This document shows positions 22,797-35,000 of a stretch of 64,000 nt of DNA, piece by piece. Below the pieces are notes generated by a model that made no database searches, had not been told where the DNA came from, and was given only the letters and a program-made list of their open reading frames with translations. Made by a program: the position numbers and the translations under genes. The first letter of the stretch is position 1; each line of letters opens with the position of its first letter. The stretch comes from Macrostomum hystrix (Eukaryota; Platyhelminthes; Macrostomidae), in contig CATNEN010000038.1 in assembly GCA_950097015.1 (NCBI GenBank), forward strand, positions 34,372,501 through 34,436,500. Reading direction: 5' to 3'.

Positions 22797-23325
22797 CACA
22801 GTAGAGATGAGACACGGGAGAGATGAGACACGGGAGAGATGAGACACTAGAGATATGAGACACTAGAGATATGAGACACGGGAGAGATGAGACACGGTAG
22901 AGATGAGACACGGAAGAAATAAGACACGGGAGAGATGAGACACTAGAGATATGAGACACGGTAGAGATGAGACACGGAAGAGATGACACACGGGAGAGAT
23001 GAGACACGGGAGAGGTGTGACACAGTAGAGATGTGACACAGGAGAGATGTGACACAGTAGAGATGTGACACAGGAGAGATGTGACACAGGAGAGATGTGA
23101 CACAGGAGAGATGTGACACAGGAGAGATGTGACACAGGAGAGATGTGACACAGGAGAGATGTGACACAGGAGAGATGTGACACAGGAGAGATGTGACACA
23201 GTAGAGATGTGACACGGGAGACAGATAAGACACGGGAGACAGATAAGACACGGGAGACAGATAAGACACGGGAGACAGATAAGACACGGGAGACAGATAA
23301 GACACGGGAGACAGATAAGACACTT
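22797..23325. repeat. 16-18 bp minisatellite
   Basis: Two related sub-arrays: gtgacacaggagagat (16 bp) with gagacacggg variants, then acagataagacacgggag (18 bp) at about 23217-23320. The minus-strand frames (LSCVTSLLCHI) are period artefacts. Confidence 0.92.
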
Positions 23326-24080
23326 AATACACTTAGTCCCACCCTCCCAGTTTTGTAATGCATTCTGTGCATCATTAAAATGTTTTTAACTCCCAAAGCC
23401 CACTAATTCTCCCCGGACCATTGCTGCTGCAAGTGCAGGCAGCAAATGGGCATGTACTAAAAACAGAGCAGAAATATTATACATTGCTGCCAAAGTAAGG
23501 CATCAGCAGCAATGGCGAGGGAAAAGCTGTCTATTGGGTTGTTTCGATACCGAGATGCAGTTGGCTTACAAATTTGACACGATCAACGTCTGACCCACCC
23601 CGTTCCCTGTATATGCTATGCTGCCTGATGCAGCGGCAAATGAATACCAAATAGATTTTGGTGTACATAAGACAGTGCAATTTTTTGGATAATGTGCGCA
23701 CACGTTTCATCGTTTCTACCCTACAGAAAACAATGGTTTCGCAGCGCAGTGAGGGGTGTCTGCAATGCACCTTCTATTCCGTGATCCTATTCGTTTCCCT
23801 AGTCCACACATAACATAACAGGCAATGTCAATTGCTTATCCCTCCCATTGGCTGATACCAAACTGTGTCCCTAGAGATAGAGTAAGAGGGAGAAAATGGA
23901 GAGAGGGAATCAAACCAAAACAGGGATTCTTCGTGTGCGAGTGGTCGAAGCGTATGGATGAAGGCTTAGGTCGTTGCGTTGGAGGTTCGTGCTAAGAGAT
24001 AAAAATAATTGCCTAACAAGCCAGGAGCGAAAGCCCCACAGGAAAGCTTAAGAAATCAGCCACAATTTCGCTAAGAAAAA
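23326..24080. promoter_or_regulatory. spacer and 5' flank of the GPCR gene
   Basis: No coding frame supported. It holds the second copy of the 28 bp direct repeat (about 23703-23730) and presumably the promoter and 5' UTR of the downstream receptor gene. The start codon context (agaaaaaatgtc) is A-rich. Confidence 0.35.
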
Positions 24081-25758
24081 ATGTCTACTTTTCTCTCCCG
24101 TTTGCTCATTGTCTCGAACGCCACAGACGAGTGCGAGAATGTCAGCCGTTCCAATGCCGACCACCTGAACGGAATACCCGGCCTGCGAGCCTACAAAGTA
24201 TTCATGATAGTCCTGCCAGCTATGAACTTTCTACTCAACAGCATCTGCTTCGCCGTGTTCCGCTCCCTGAGCCGGCGCAGCGGCAACGACTTCCATCGCA
24301 TCCTTGCCTTCCTCGCTGGCAGTGACGCCCTGTTTCAGCTTGTGTTCGCCTGGCTGCACCTGCTGCTCTATCTCATGGAGAGCAACCTGCTGCGCCTGCC
24401 CAGTTTAGCCTCTGCGCTGCTTGTGGCCGGCTGCATGAGCGTCACAATGTACTCTGCCACCGTGCTGCATCTCATGCGCAACTGGCTAGTGGTGCTCATC
24501 AGCTACTACCGGCACAGGACCACTTCCGGCCTGCGCTCAGGCAAGGGCTGCCTGCTGAGTCCGCCGGCCTGGCCCAAGGCTGCCGGCTTCGTGGTCGCCT
24601 GCCTGCTCGTGTCGTTGCCGCGCGGCTTCGAGTTCAGCGTCATCACCTGTGCACCGCGACTCCAGGTGAGGGCAATTTTGCAAGATCATAAGGGGCTCTG
24701 GATCTATAAACGCCAAACTCACATTGTCCGGACCAGTGTGGGGGCTGATATCTTCTGTATCGTGCAACAGATTTTCAAAATATTTGTTGAATGAATGAAT
24801 TTTCTAAATGCTAGCTGAAGCTTGCGCGTCAACATGTTTTAGCTATAGTGAGCTGTGCTCAACGGAAATTTTAGAAAAAAATTTCCATTTAGCGGTGGCA
24901 ATTAGCGATGGTCACCTTAGAAAGGTGGTCACTTTTTTAGCTTAAGCTTCATGATTTATTCAAAACTTTTATCAACCAAATATTTTGAAATTATATTTCA
25001 CGACGCGAAGTTTCTAGATTCAGAGCTCCATGGCAAGACCAAGCTATACTTCAGCTGGGAATGGACTTTGGGGGCTGAGTCTGAGGGACTACAGGTCCTT
25101 GATCCATGCGCAGCTGATCGGTTGGCTGATCACACACACACGCACACAGGTGACACACATCGCCGGCTACCTGAACGACCGTCTAGCCTACCGAGTAGCC
25201 TACCAGGGCATCGTGCTCTTCCTGGCTCAGAGCGCGGGTCCCTTTCTGCTGCTCGCCTATTTCAGCGCCGTCCTCTGTCTTCGAGTTCGTCGTCAGGACG
25301 CCACCCGACGTAGTCTCACGGCGACAGCAGTGTTGGCGGATCCGACGCGACCGCAGCAGCACAGCCAGCATCACCATCATCAGCAGCAGTCTTACAGCTG
25401 CACCCGGATGGTGGCACTGCTGTGCGCCGCGTTTCTCCTGTGCGAGTCAGCCACAATGGCCAAGGTGGTGGACACAATGCAGGATCGGTTGCAGATGCTC
25501 GGCTACATAGCGAATTTATTGGTTACTGTCGATTCTACCCTAAACTGCCTCATCTACAGCTTTGCTAATCGCCAGTTTGGCGAAGAACTTCGTCGCCGAT
25601 TTCCTTGTTGTCGACGTGCCGATAGTCGGGCCACGGGAGGCGCCGCGGAGCCGATAGAACTCTGCCGACGAAGGCTCGTGGTGACTACCGCAGCCGCTCC
25701 GGCGATGGAGACTGCAACAGTTGCTGTGGTGCATCCGACTGCTAGGAGCGAATTTTGA
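24081..25758 (+). CDS. divergent class A (rhodopsin-type) GPCR, probably a peptide receptor
   Basis: Two exons: 24081-24665 (donor ccag/gtgagg, phase 0) and 25150-25758 (acceptor cacacag/gtg, phase 0), giving 397 residues. The N-terminus has N-glycosylation sites (NAT, NVS). Seven hydrophobic segments can be placed: TM1 with Asn in FLLNSICF, TM2 with LAGSD (the LAxxD signature), TM3 about 105-130, TM4 AAGFVVACLLV, TM5 from QGIVLFLAQS, TM6 MVALLCAAFLL, TM7 ending NCLIYSFANRQF (an NPxxY variant without the Pro). The TM3 end reads MRNW where DRY is usual, and TM6 lacks CWxP. Intracellular loop 3 has a short His/Gln run. The FANRQFGEELRRRF helix 8 and overall layout resemble FMRFamide-type and other invertebrate peptide receptors. 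No ligand can be assigned. A G-protein-coupled plasma membrane role is inferred from the fold. Confidence 0.8.
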
Positions 25759-25809
25759 TCATTTTTCTGTGTTCTGCCAATTTGCAGCGGGATTTCCCAC
25801 ACCGAGATT

Positions 25810-26145
25810 ACATAAAAGGATTTCCCGTCGCGGGATTTCCCGTAGAGGGATTTCCTGTTAGGGATTTTCCGTAGCGGGATTTCCTGTTAGGGATTTTCCG
25901 TAGCGGGATTTGCCGTCGCGAGATTTCCTTTCGTGGGATTTCCCATAGTGAGATTTCACGTAGCGGGATTTCCATTGTGGGATTTCCCGTCGTGGGATTT
26001 CCCGTAGAGGGATTTCCTGTTAGGGATTTTCCGTAGCGGGATTTCCCGTCGCGAGATTTCCTTTCGTGGGATTTCCCATAGTGAGATTTCACGTAGCGAA
26101 ATTTCCATTGTGGGATTTCCCGTAGTTGGATTTCTCGTAGTGGGA
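25810..26145. repeat. 15 bp minisatellite with higher-order copies
   Basis: Units of gcgggatttcccgta type. A longer block (tttcctttcgtgggatttcc with its neighbours) occurs at about 25925 and again at about 26058, so a roughly 130-135 bp higher-order unit has been duplicated. It lies about 50 bp after the GPCR stop codon. Confidence 0.9.
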
Positions 26146-27010
26146 TTTAGATTTATCTGTTTTACCTATACCTAATTACCAGATATTCATATTTGGTCGT
26201 ATTATTTCGCATTATAATGTTTTTAACCTTTGAAATAATTCCCCATTGACCAGAAATGCGAACACACATGGATTTGCCACCTACGGGCGTAACAATATTT
26301 TTCAGAGTGTATTTATTGTGTACGTGCGTACGATCGATATAGTTGTCCTATGTGCGGTTTGAGTACATTTTTTAAATCGAATTTGCTAAGCAGGCCAACA
26401 CACTGCTGCGCTAGCCAATGAATAACAGCCACTTGACCTTACAGTTGGGAATTGTTCAACCATGCATGCATGATAATTCAGTTAAGTTATGAAAAACCCC
26501 CGCCTGACCCAATTATCTTAATGAAAAACTGCCGTGTGTTTCCAGGATTTCGTGTTCGTCCAGCACTTTAATTTATTGAGCACTCCAGATTTTTATTCTG
26601 TTACTGTCACTTTTCGTGTTCACATGGACTGCCATAAATTTAAAGGCAGTAGCAGATCTTCTAATTAAAAATGCAGCTTCATGTAGAGGTCTGAAAGTTT
26701 TTTTCATGTAAAATATTAATATGATATGCACTTTCCGTTGCTCGCAATTCCGTTGTCTGCATTCTCACGGCTCTTATCTTATGATGACCTATTTAATCAA
26801 CACACACGCTCGTAATACAGATTGTGTCAATGCGTTCAAAACGTTTGAATCCTTTGGCTAAGAATACAGAGGAACTCAAACTACAATCACGTCTCTCTTT
26901 TTGGTCCGAATTCATTTTTTATCTTGAACAGCTTTGCAGATACCGAAAGATGGGAAAAATAGCTGAAGGATGGAAGACAAGAGACGTGGGGTAGCTGCAG
27001 TTTAAGAGTG
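26146..27010. other. gene-free spacer
   Basis: Nothing recognised on either strand. Confidence 0.5.
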
Positions 27011-27555
27011 AGGTGGCAGCTGAAGGACAGAGCCGAGGATGAGGTGGCTGCTGTAGAACAGAGCAGAGGAGTGAGGTGGCTGCTGAAGAACAGAGCCGAG
27101 AATGAGGTGGCTGCAGAAGGGCAGAGGAAATGAGTGAGGTGGCAGCTGAAGGACAGAGCAAATGAGTGAGGTGGCAGCTGAAGGACAGAGCCGAGGATGA
27201 GGTGGCTGCAGAAGGGCAGAGGAAATGAGTGAGGTGGCAGCTGAAGGACAGAGCCGAGCATGAGGTGGCAGCTGAAGGACAGAGCCGAGGATGAGGTGGC
27301 TGCTGAAGGACAGAGCCGAGGATGAGGTGGCTGGAGAAGGGCAGAGGAAATGAGTGAGGTGCCAGCTGAAGGACAGAGCCGAGGATGAGGTGGCTGCTGA
27401 AGGACAGAGCAGAGGAGTGAGGTGGCTGCTAAAGAACAGAGCCGAGGATGAGGTGGCTGGAGAAGGGCAGAGGAAATGAGTGAGGTGGCAGCTGAAGGAC
27501 AGAGCCGAGGATGAGGTGGCTGCTGAAGGGCCAGAGCAGAAGGTGAGGTGGCTCC
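27011..27555. repeat. minisatellite of about 30 bp, purine-rich
   Basis: About 17 copies built on gatgaggtggctgctgaagg and acagagccgag, with interspersed gggcagaggaaatgagtgag units. The minus-strand frames (ATSSSALSFSCHL) are period artefacts. Confidence 0.9.
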
Positions 27556-27929
27556 AAGTAGACAAAAAAGAGTATTAATTTTAAGCTTTTATTAAGTCCG
27601 ATCTCTTGCATCGGTATATATCAAGTTTCATCAGTAAAAAAATATTAAAAATGCGCCTTCTGAGGATGAGATATTCTGAGTTTGCAATTATCAGAAACGC
27701 CCTTTTCTTCGAAGCTACTTACAAAATAAGACTGCGTGAAAATTCTGCAGATTAGTGTTACTCTAGGATTATGCGCAAGGCTTTAGTTTGACGAGTGACA
27801 AAGACAGAAATTTAATTACATGTTTAGGTTTGGGCGAATTTCTAGACTTAAGATTATCTGCTAAGCTTCTTCTAAGAAACTCGTATAATTAAGAAATGTC
27901 ATCGTATAAGGCATGTAATCATGTTAGAT
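27556..27929. other. spacer
   Basis: AT-rich, no feature seen. Confidence 0.45.
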
Positions 27930-28140
27930 CGTGAGTTCGAATCGGCAGGTAGAAATATGTCTTTGAGCATGATGCATTTAACTTTCTTTTGATCATGTCA
28001 AAGTTACCCAGCTGTATGTAAGTCTCAGCATTTGCAGTGGCGGATATTTTCGGGGTTGTAGCAGCGCCTGTCCATGGACTTAAATGCTGTACAAAGCCTT
28101 AGATTCTCGGCGCAATAGCTGCAACTCTGCCTATCTCACA
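27930..28140 (+). mobile_element. degenerate family A SINE
   Basis: Keeps gagttcgaatcggcagg (B-box area), ttacccagctgtatgtaag, cctgtccatggactta and ggcgcaatagctgcaactct in the family A order, but with many substitutions. It is an old copy. Confidence 0.65.
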
Positions 28141-28464
28141 CAAAATTCTTACAAAAAATTCTTTAGAAAGAAGAGATCTTTTCTATCCATCAACTGTAAG
28201 GCGAACATCACAAGAGAGCAAATGTAGCGGAAATAATTTTCTGTGCGTCCTTTCTTATGTCACGTAGCAAACAGAATATGGAGGTGAACAGTCAGGAACT
28301 CGGAACAACTTTTTGGAGCAACAAGGCACTGTGTCCTTGTCAGCAAAATTTTATTAGGGAGAAAAAATCGTGAGCAAGTCAATCCAGAGTTGCCTAAACC
28401 GCCTGGCGCTAAAGATCAAAGCTTCTATAGAATCGTGACGAGATGGACTTCATGAACCGTGAGA

Positions 28465-28755
28465 TGAAGCTGCTTATCTGTGAAGCTAATTATCTGTGAA
28501 GCTAATTGTCTGTGAAGCTAATTATCTGTGAAGATAATTATCTGTGAAGATAATTATCTGTGAAGATAATTATCTGTGAAGCTAATTATCTGTGAAGCTA
28601 TAATTATCTGTGAAGCTAATTATCTGTGAAGCTATAATTATCTGTGAAGCTAATTATCTGTGAAGCTATAATTATCTGTGAAGCTAATTATCTGTGAAGC
28701 TAATTATCTGTGAAGCTATAATTATCTGTGAAGATAATTATCTGTGATCCAAGCT
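28465..28755. repeat. 15-18 bp minisatellite
   Basis: About 18 copies of aattatctgtgaagct or aattatctgtgaagat, some with an extra ata. AT-rich and irregular in spacing. Confidence 0.9.
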
Positions 28756-31700
28756 AGGACTAGAGCTCGTGCATGGCCAACAGCATGCTGACCTGCTGCC
28801 AAATTCAGGCTCTGCCCCTTGATCCCACTCTAGCAATATATATACCATTCTCTCCCCTTGATCCCACTCTCCCAATGTCTCCCTCTCTATCCTACTGCCC
28901 CCCTCTGTATCCAACTCAATTCCTGTCTATTTCACTCTGTCCTTCTGTATCCCAACGAAGATGGAATGATGATGACGATGAGGATGGAAGATAAAGATGG
29001 AACGAAGATGAAACGAGATCAACATACGGATAGGTTAAGATGAACATGAATATGTTAAGATTTGTTCGTTGAATATTGATTGAATCTCGGATGGTTTATG
29101 GATGACTCTCATTGTGAATTGAACAGTCAAATTCATAGTATAATATGCATAATGCACATGTGCATTCTCATCTCAGCAATATCTTATACTTACAATTTGT
29201 ATGCAGACTAATATCCACATACACTAGCTGTTTAAACATCATAATTATATTCCGTTCGCTCAAGCGATAATGTCTGCTAAATTTGCCAGCCCTCTCATTC
29301 CGCAAATTTTGAATGCTAAGACGATCGACAGCGCAGTTATATAGAGCGCCAATTTGTAATCTAAAATAAGCAAGCGTGAGATTGCAATAATGCCGCGATA
29401 AAATAATGCTCTCTGCTTCGCATAAATTATAATGTTCGATACATTTATACTCGCAGCTACGAGCATACAATGTATAGCCTATAGGAAAAGGAAAACAGTC
29501 GTCATAATCAGTATAGTGTTGATTGAGCAGCGGACAGTTGCAACCGCTGAAATGGCAATGCAAAACTATAGTTTCTGAATCGATGAGAGCCCATATAGTT
29601 GTAGTTATATATCGTCCCAGGCTGTTGAATCACATGTGGAAAAATCTCTTAAGAGTGCAATTCGTCTGCGGACAATTCGTCTACTACGGACAAAATTCGT
29701 TTGCGGAAAAAAGAAATAACAGTAAATGCATGCATAATTGTCAGATCGACAATGAGCCAGCCATGTCTTGAATTGTGTGTCCTTTGCAACGCAGACAAGG
29801 TAGCATTGCAGAGCTGTCGAACGCGATCCAACTGGATCTCCCTTTCAACTTACTAATCTCGTACTGGATTAAAAAATGTAATTAACTACTTTAGAAAGGA
29901 AAAAAGCGCTTTCTTACCGGATCTGAAATAGACCTAGGTATTTTTAGCATCGATAAAAAGGTTTTAGAGAACATTTAAGGCACTATTTATTCGCACATAA
30001 TGGTTTCTTGTGCTAGTGAAGTTATATCAATTTTACGACTTATTTTCCGGATTGGTCTTCACCTAAAAGCTGAACCTATACGAAACGGCTTTCGTAAATT
30101 AATTACTATTATCTTTTTGCTTCCTCTAAATCGAGAAATATTTTGCTTTTCTAGACCTGTGCGTCCTATCTCCGTTTGTTAAAAACAGAACAAAATAGAT
30201 ATTTTTTGAACGGCACGAAATTTTTCTTTTTTCATTAAATATAGCCTAGGAAAATCAGCTTATTGTCTGAGCCATAATCTCACTAACTACTACAACTTTT
30301 CGACCAGTGAACGATGGTATGTCGAACTCGTGACAGTGCAAAAATTATATGATACGAGCCTTCTTTAATTCACAACAGCATATGGTGTACTTCAAACTTT
30401 GACGTAATTGATATGAATGTAGGCTTAAGCGAGACTGCGAGAGGATAGGCCTATAGGCCTATTATATCTACAAATAAAGCCATAACGATCATGCCTTCAG
30501 TAAATTATTCAATTACAATATCAACGACGCGTACGAGATTGTTAGCTGCGCTACGTTTGCTAAAATCCATTAGCTAATCAAGCTAGGCTACTGGATATAT
30601 TTGTCTGTTCTAAGACTATGTGTCGGAGGGATGCCTTTACTCAATTTGGAACTATCTTCTTTGATCACCTTGATTAGAATTAAATAGGCCTATTTCAATA
30701 ACGCATTAGTATATAATCACTAGGCCCCTAGTAGCACACTTATATTGTGTAAGGTAGCCTTTATACAAGTATCAAAAGGCAAGACACATTGATTCACTTT
30801 ACTTATCACACCATGTATTTAGTTATAGGCCCCTAAATTATTAGGTCCTAGTCATTTTACAGGTTTAGTTTTCACCAATCCCATTATTTTGTGCTCTGAT
30901 AGATCGGAGTTGCCTAGTAAAAATCCTTTTGTTAGTTATTAGAACTAGAACACCTTTATTTATGTTATTCAGCACATAGGGGCCTAATGGTATTAAAATT
31001 CAATTCAAATGTTTATAGGCCTATTAGTCAGCAAAATATTTAATCTAGGGATATTTTAGAAGTCACACTCAGTTATTTATTAAAACCCATTATTCAAAAC
31101 ACTATTGTTTGAAAACTATCTAGTTTAATTTAGACCCATTAACCCCAAGGTTTTAGTATCCAGGTTCCTGGACACTTGATCATCTACTTTTTAGTCATCT
31201 TATACTTTTGTCATCCACTATTCAGATTAGACACTTTGTAATCCAACAATTGGCAAATCTTAAGGTTAAAGCTAGGTCTGTTAACCCCCTCCCTTAATAG
31301 AAACTATAGTGTTGACTTGATTTATAGTTGCCAAAATGCATGTAGTAGGCCTATAAGGAAAAATCTGGGAAAACTGTGAGTGTTCCAGGTGATCAGAATG
31401 TTTAAAGTCACTTATTTAAATTCATACCACTCGAAAAAAAGTCCAAACAAAAATATAAACCTAAAGGTAGATAAATATGATTAAAACTACTTGAACATAA
31501 AACTATTTAAATAATTATGTACAAATAGAAATATAAACTTTGATAAATATAGTATAATAATTAAGCCCTATAAATTCCTGTTTCATAACTATGCCTTTTG
31601 GCCTTTGCCTCTTTATTGTAGGTCATAGTAGCCAGCTAAATATTACTTATAATAATCAGGACTCAGGATTGTATTCTGTGCTTGAAATGATGTAACCCCA

Positions 31701-32027
31701 AATATTCTTGATGATTATCACACACTTACCATACCATGTACTAGAAGCTATTTATATAAACATTACAGTGAACCACAAGTAAACACTGAACTTAAAAAGA
31801 TATAATGTATTATTCTGTATTGCTTTATTTAAGTCCTGTCTCAATCTAAAATTTGAAGTTATACTGGAAAGAAATATAGCTTTATATGTATTAAATGATA
31901 ATATTTTTTTTCTAAAATTAACCTCTTTATCCATGAATGTTGCTTCAGAATCAAATACAAATTTCATAAAGCAGTCAACCCAGCCAGACGAAATTTAAGG
32001 CAGCAATAAAAAAATAATAAAAATAAG
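28756..32027. other. 3.3 kb AT-rich gene-poor region
   Basis: No exon supported. A minus-strand 131-codon frame at 29168-29563 is Cys-rich but has no recognisable domain. Between 30443 and 31360 the palindrome taggccta and close variants recur. The last few hundred bases would contain the promoter and 5' UTR of the CCAR gene. Confidence 0.45.
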
Positions 32028-35000
32028 ATGTACGCACACGGCGGCCAACAGAAGATGCAAAAATCTGTGTTCGGCACGGTGACAAAAATGTTTGGCAATT
32101 TCGGCTACGTCGACGATGAGATTTTCTTTATGCGCGACGTAGTAATCGGTGTGCAGCCCCGAGCCGGCGATCGAGTCTTTGTATCAGCCAATTATACACC
32201 CAACATGCCAATCAAATGGAACGCTGATAGGCTAGAGGTGCGCACAAATAAGCAGCATCACGGACCGCCGCCTCCGCCTCAGCAGCAGCAGCAGCACCGC
32301 CAGCAGATGCAGCAGCGGCATCATCAGGGGCCGCCGCCGCCACCGCAGGCAAGCAGAGATTCGCACTCGTCTCGCGGTTACTCTGGCAACGGCGTCAAAC
32401 GCGGCCCTACTTCGTCGTCATCGAATCGGAATTCGTCTTCGCAGCAGTTAAGCAGCTCGGCTTACAATGTCGACGTTCCGGTGCGTCTGTTTGCCTTGCC
32501 GCAGTTCAGCGTTATGGATCTACGCCAGCGTTATCCCAGGCTATATCTGCCGTCAGATTTTTTTCACGTCAGCAACGCCTGGGTTGACGCATTTCCAATT
32601 GATCAACCATTTCAATTGGGCAGGCATTGCACATTTCACATCTTCCCTAAGGAGGTGAGTGACTGATGATTGCATTCCCTATTAACAGTAGAACTACCAA
32701 GGGAAAATTACCGCCCCGACAATTTTTTGCTGCACCCGAACGGAGCTGAGCAGGCACAAGAAACTCATGAAATACATCTTCTGAAACAATTATTCCCCAT
32801 AAGAACTCGTGTATTTCTAATGTAGAGCTAGTGCAACCTTGCCAGGCCTTCAATCTTTATACGCCCACCAATCTCTATAGAGTCTACACAATGAGCCCAC
32901 AAATTTGATTTTTGTACAGGTTGACTCGCTGGACCAGCACGAGGCTATGGAAGCGGCTGAGCCAGCCGATCAGGATTATCGCTACTGCGCCAAGGTGATG
33001 CTCCTAGCCAGTCCGCCACTAGATCAGCTGTACAGCAACACCTGCGCCCTGGCTCAGGACAGCCCGGAGGTGCGCCGACGATGCTCGCCAGTGCAGCGCA
33101 ATCTTCAGTTCCTTTGCGGCGTCTCCGGCGGCAGATCGGGTGAGCCGCTAGCTCTAGGCGGACCGTGGAGTCCTTCGGCTGACGGCGACGATCCCGAAGG
33201 CGACCCGAAGGTGCTGATCAACACAGCTGTGCGACACGTCAAACGGCTAGTTGGCATTGATCTATCTGGCTGCACTAGCTGGTAATGCTTAGTTGTGATT
33301 GGTTCTTTTATTTGCGAATTCAACACCGCCTGTCTCTCGCATCTCTATGGATATATACGAAAATTAAATTCCTATTTTATATCTGTCACACGATTTCAGT
33401 TGAAAATTATGAAGAATATGGTCATACAATTTGGTTTAGAGTAAACTTTGTGAGTAGAAAAATTATGCCAATATTGGTGAACTTAACCAAAAGACACCCG
33501 ATGAGAGTTGTTGAATATCTCGATTATGCCAGTATTTTATGATTCTGAAAGCTGTTTCATGGGATAGAGCGGAAAGTCTATTAAGCCCGTGTCCTGGATT
33601 TTATGGCGATTGGAGACCTAGGGTTAGGTGGGTATAATCATAAGGACTATATATATGTGTACATTTGAACCGCTAAATATTAGTTGTTATTTAAATTTCT
33701 TTACAATTTTTTAATCTGCTTTTAGAATTTATCTTTTTTTCATGCTTACACTCGAGATCGCCTACTTACAGTAGCTGCAAAAGTTAAAAAATTCTTCACT
33801 CAGCGGAGAGTATAATACATATAGGCAGTCTCTGCGCACCTCACTGGAGAAGTTGAAAGCGAACCGCTCAGCTCTAGACTGATCGGATGAGATAAACAAA
33901 AGATAGAAATTTAGTAAGAAAGAATAGAAAACAAGCTTACACGGCAACAAAAAAAATCGATAATATTGCAGGTGTAGATTCATGGAGTATCGCTATAGCC
34001 GGCCAGCCCGGCCAGACAAGCAGCGACCAGCTGTTGAAGAGACAGTTGTTGTCTACCTGCCCGACGCCTGGAATCTAATGCCAGGCTGCGAAGAGGACTG
34101 GCAGGTGCGCTGTCAGGCCTGGAACGACAGGCTAGAGCTGCTCGTTAATCCGCCTAAGCCGCCGACTCCGCCGCCCACGCCGCCCCCGACGCCAGCTTCG
34201 GAACAGCCAAAGTCCGCCGATGAGAATGATGATAATAAGGACGAAATTAGCAATTCTCAACTGGAAGATGACGATCAGAAGCAGAGATCCACTGTCGACA
34301 ATTCGGACATCGTGGATCAAGACGATGAGCAGCAGCAGCAGCAGCAGGACTCCAACGACGCTAAAATGGAAGAGGCCGATACAGCTGAAGCTACAGATGC
34401 ATCGACAAAGGCACGAAACGACACAGTCGAGCTAGTCAAATATTAGATCGAAATTTTTCTATAAAATTGTTTTGCTGAGCCAGCCTACCATTGGGGGGAA
34501 GATATCTTAAAATCTACCGTATACATACATGCATTATCTGTATAGATTTAGATTTATCTCAGACTTAATTCAATATGTTCTTATTTTCGCCAGTTTCTCA
34601 AATCGAGTGCGTACAAATATTACAATCGAGTTTTTCTCCGCCTTTGTAGTTGAATCCAGCCGACCTGCCTGGCATGAAGGTGCCCGACCTGCGCCGTGAA
34701 CTGGAGTCCCGCGGCCTCAGCGGCAAGGGCCTGAAGGCTCAGCTGGTTGCCAGGCTAGAAGAGGCCCTGAAACAGCAGGAGCAGCTGCAGGCAGAGACGG
34801 AGAAGCCTGAACAGCCAGTTGGCGATAAGGATCAACCGGCTGCTGCCAGCGGAGCCACCTCAAAAGCTTCCAAAGTCGACGCTTCGGCTGCTTCGATGCC
34901 GCCGCCACCGCCGCCTCCGAAGCCGCTCTCTGAATCAGACAAGGCGCGCCTCAGACGCAGCCATAAGCTGCCCGACGCCCCGGCCCTGTTTGTAACGCCC

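Noticed and set aside
29168-29563. 131-codon Cys-rich minus-strand frame
   Set aside because: No signal peptide, domain, repeat or splice-linked partner recognised. AT-rich context; could be chance.
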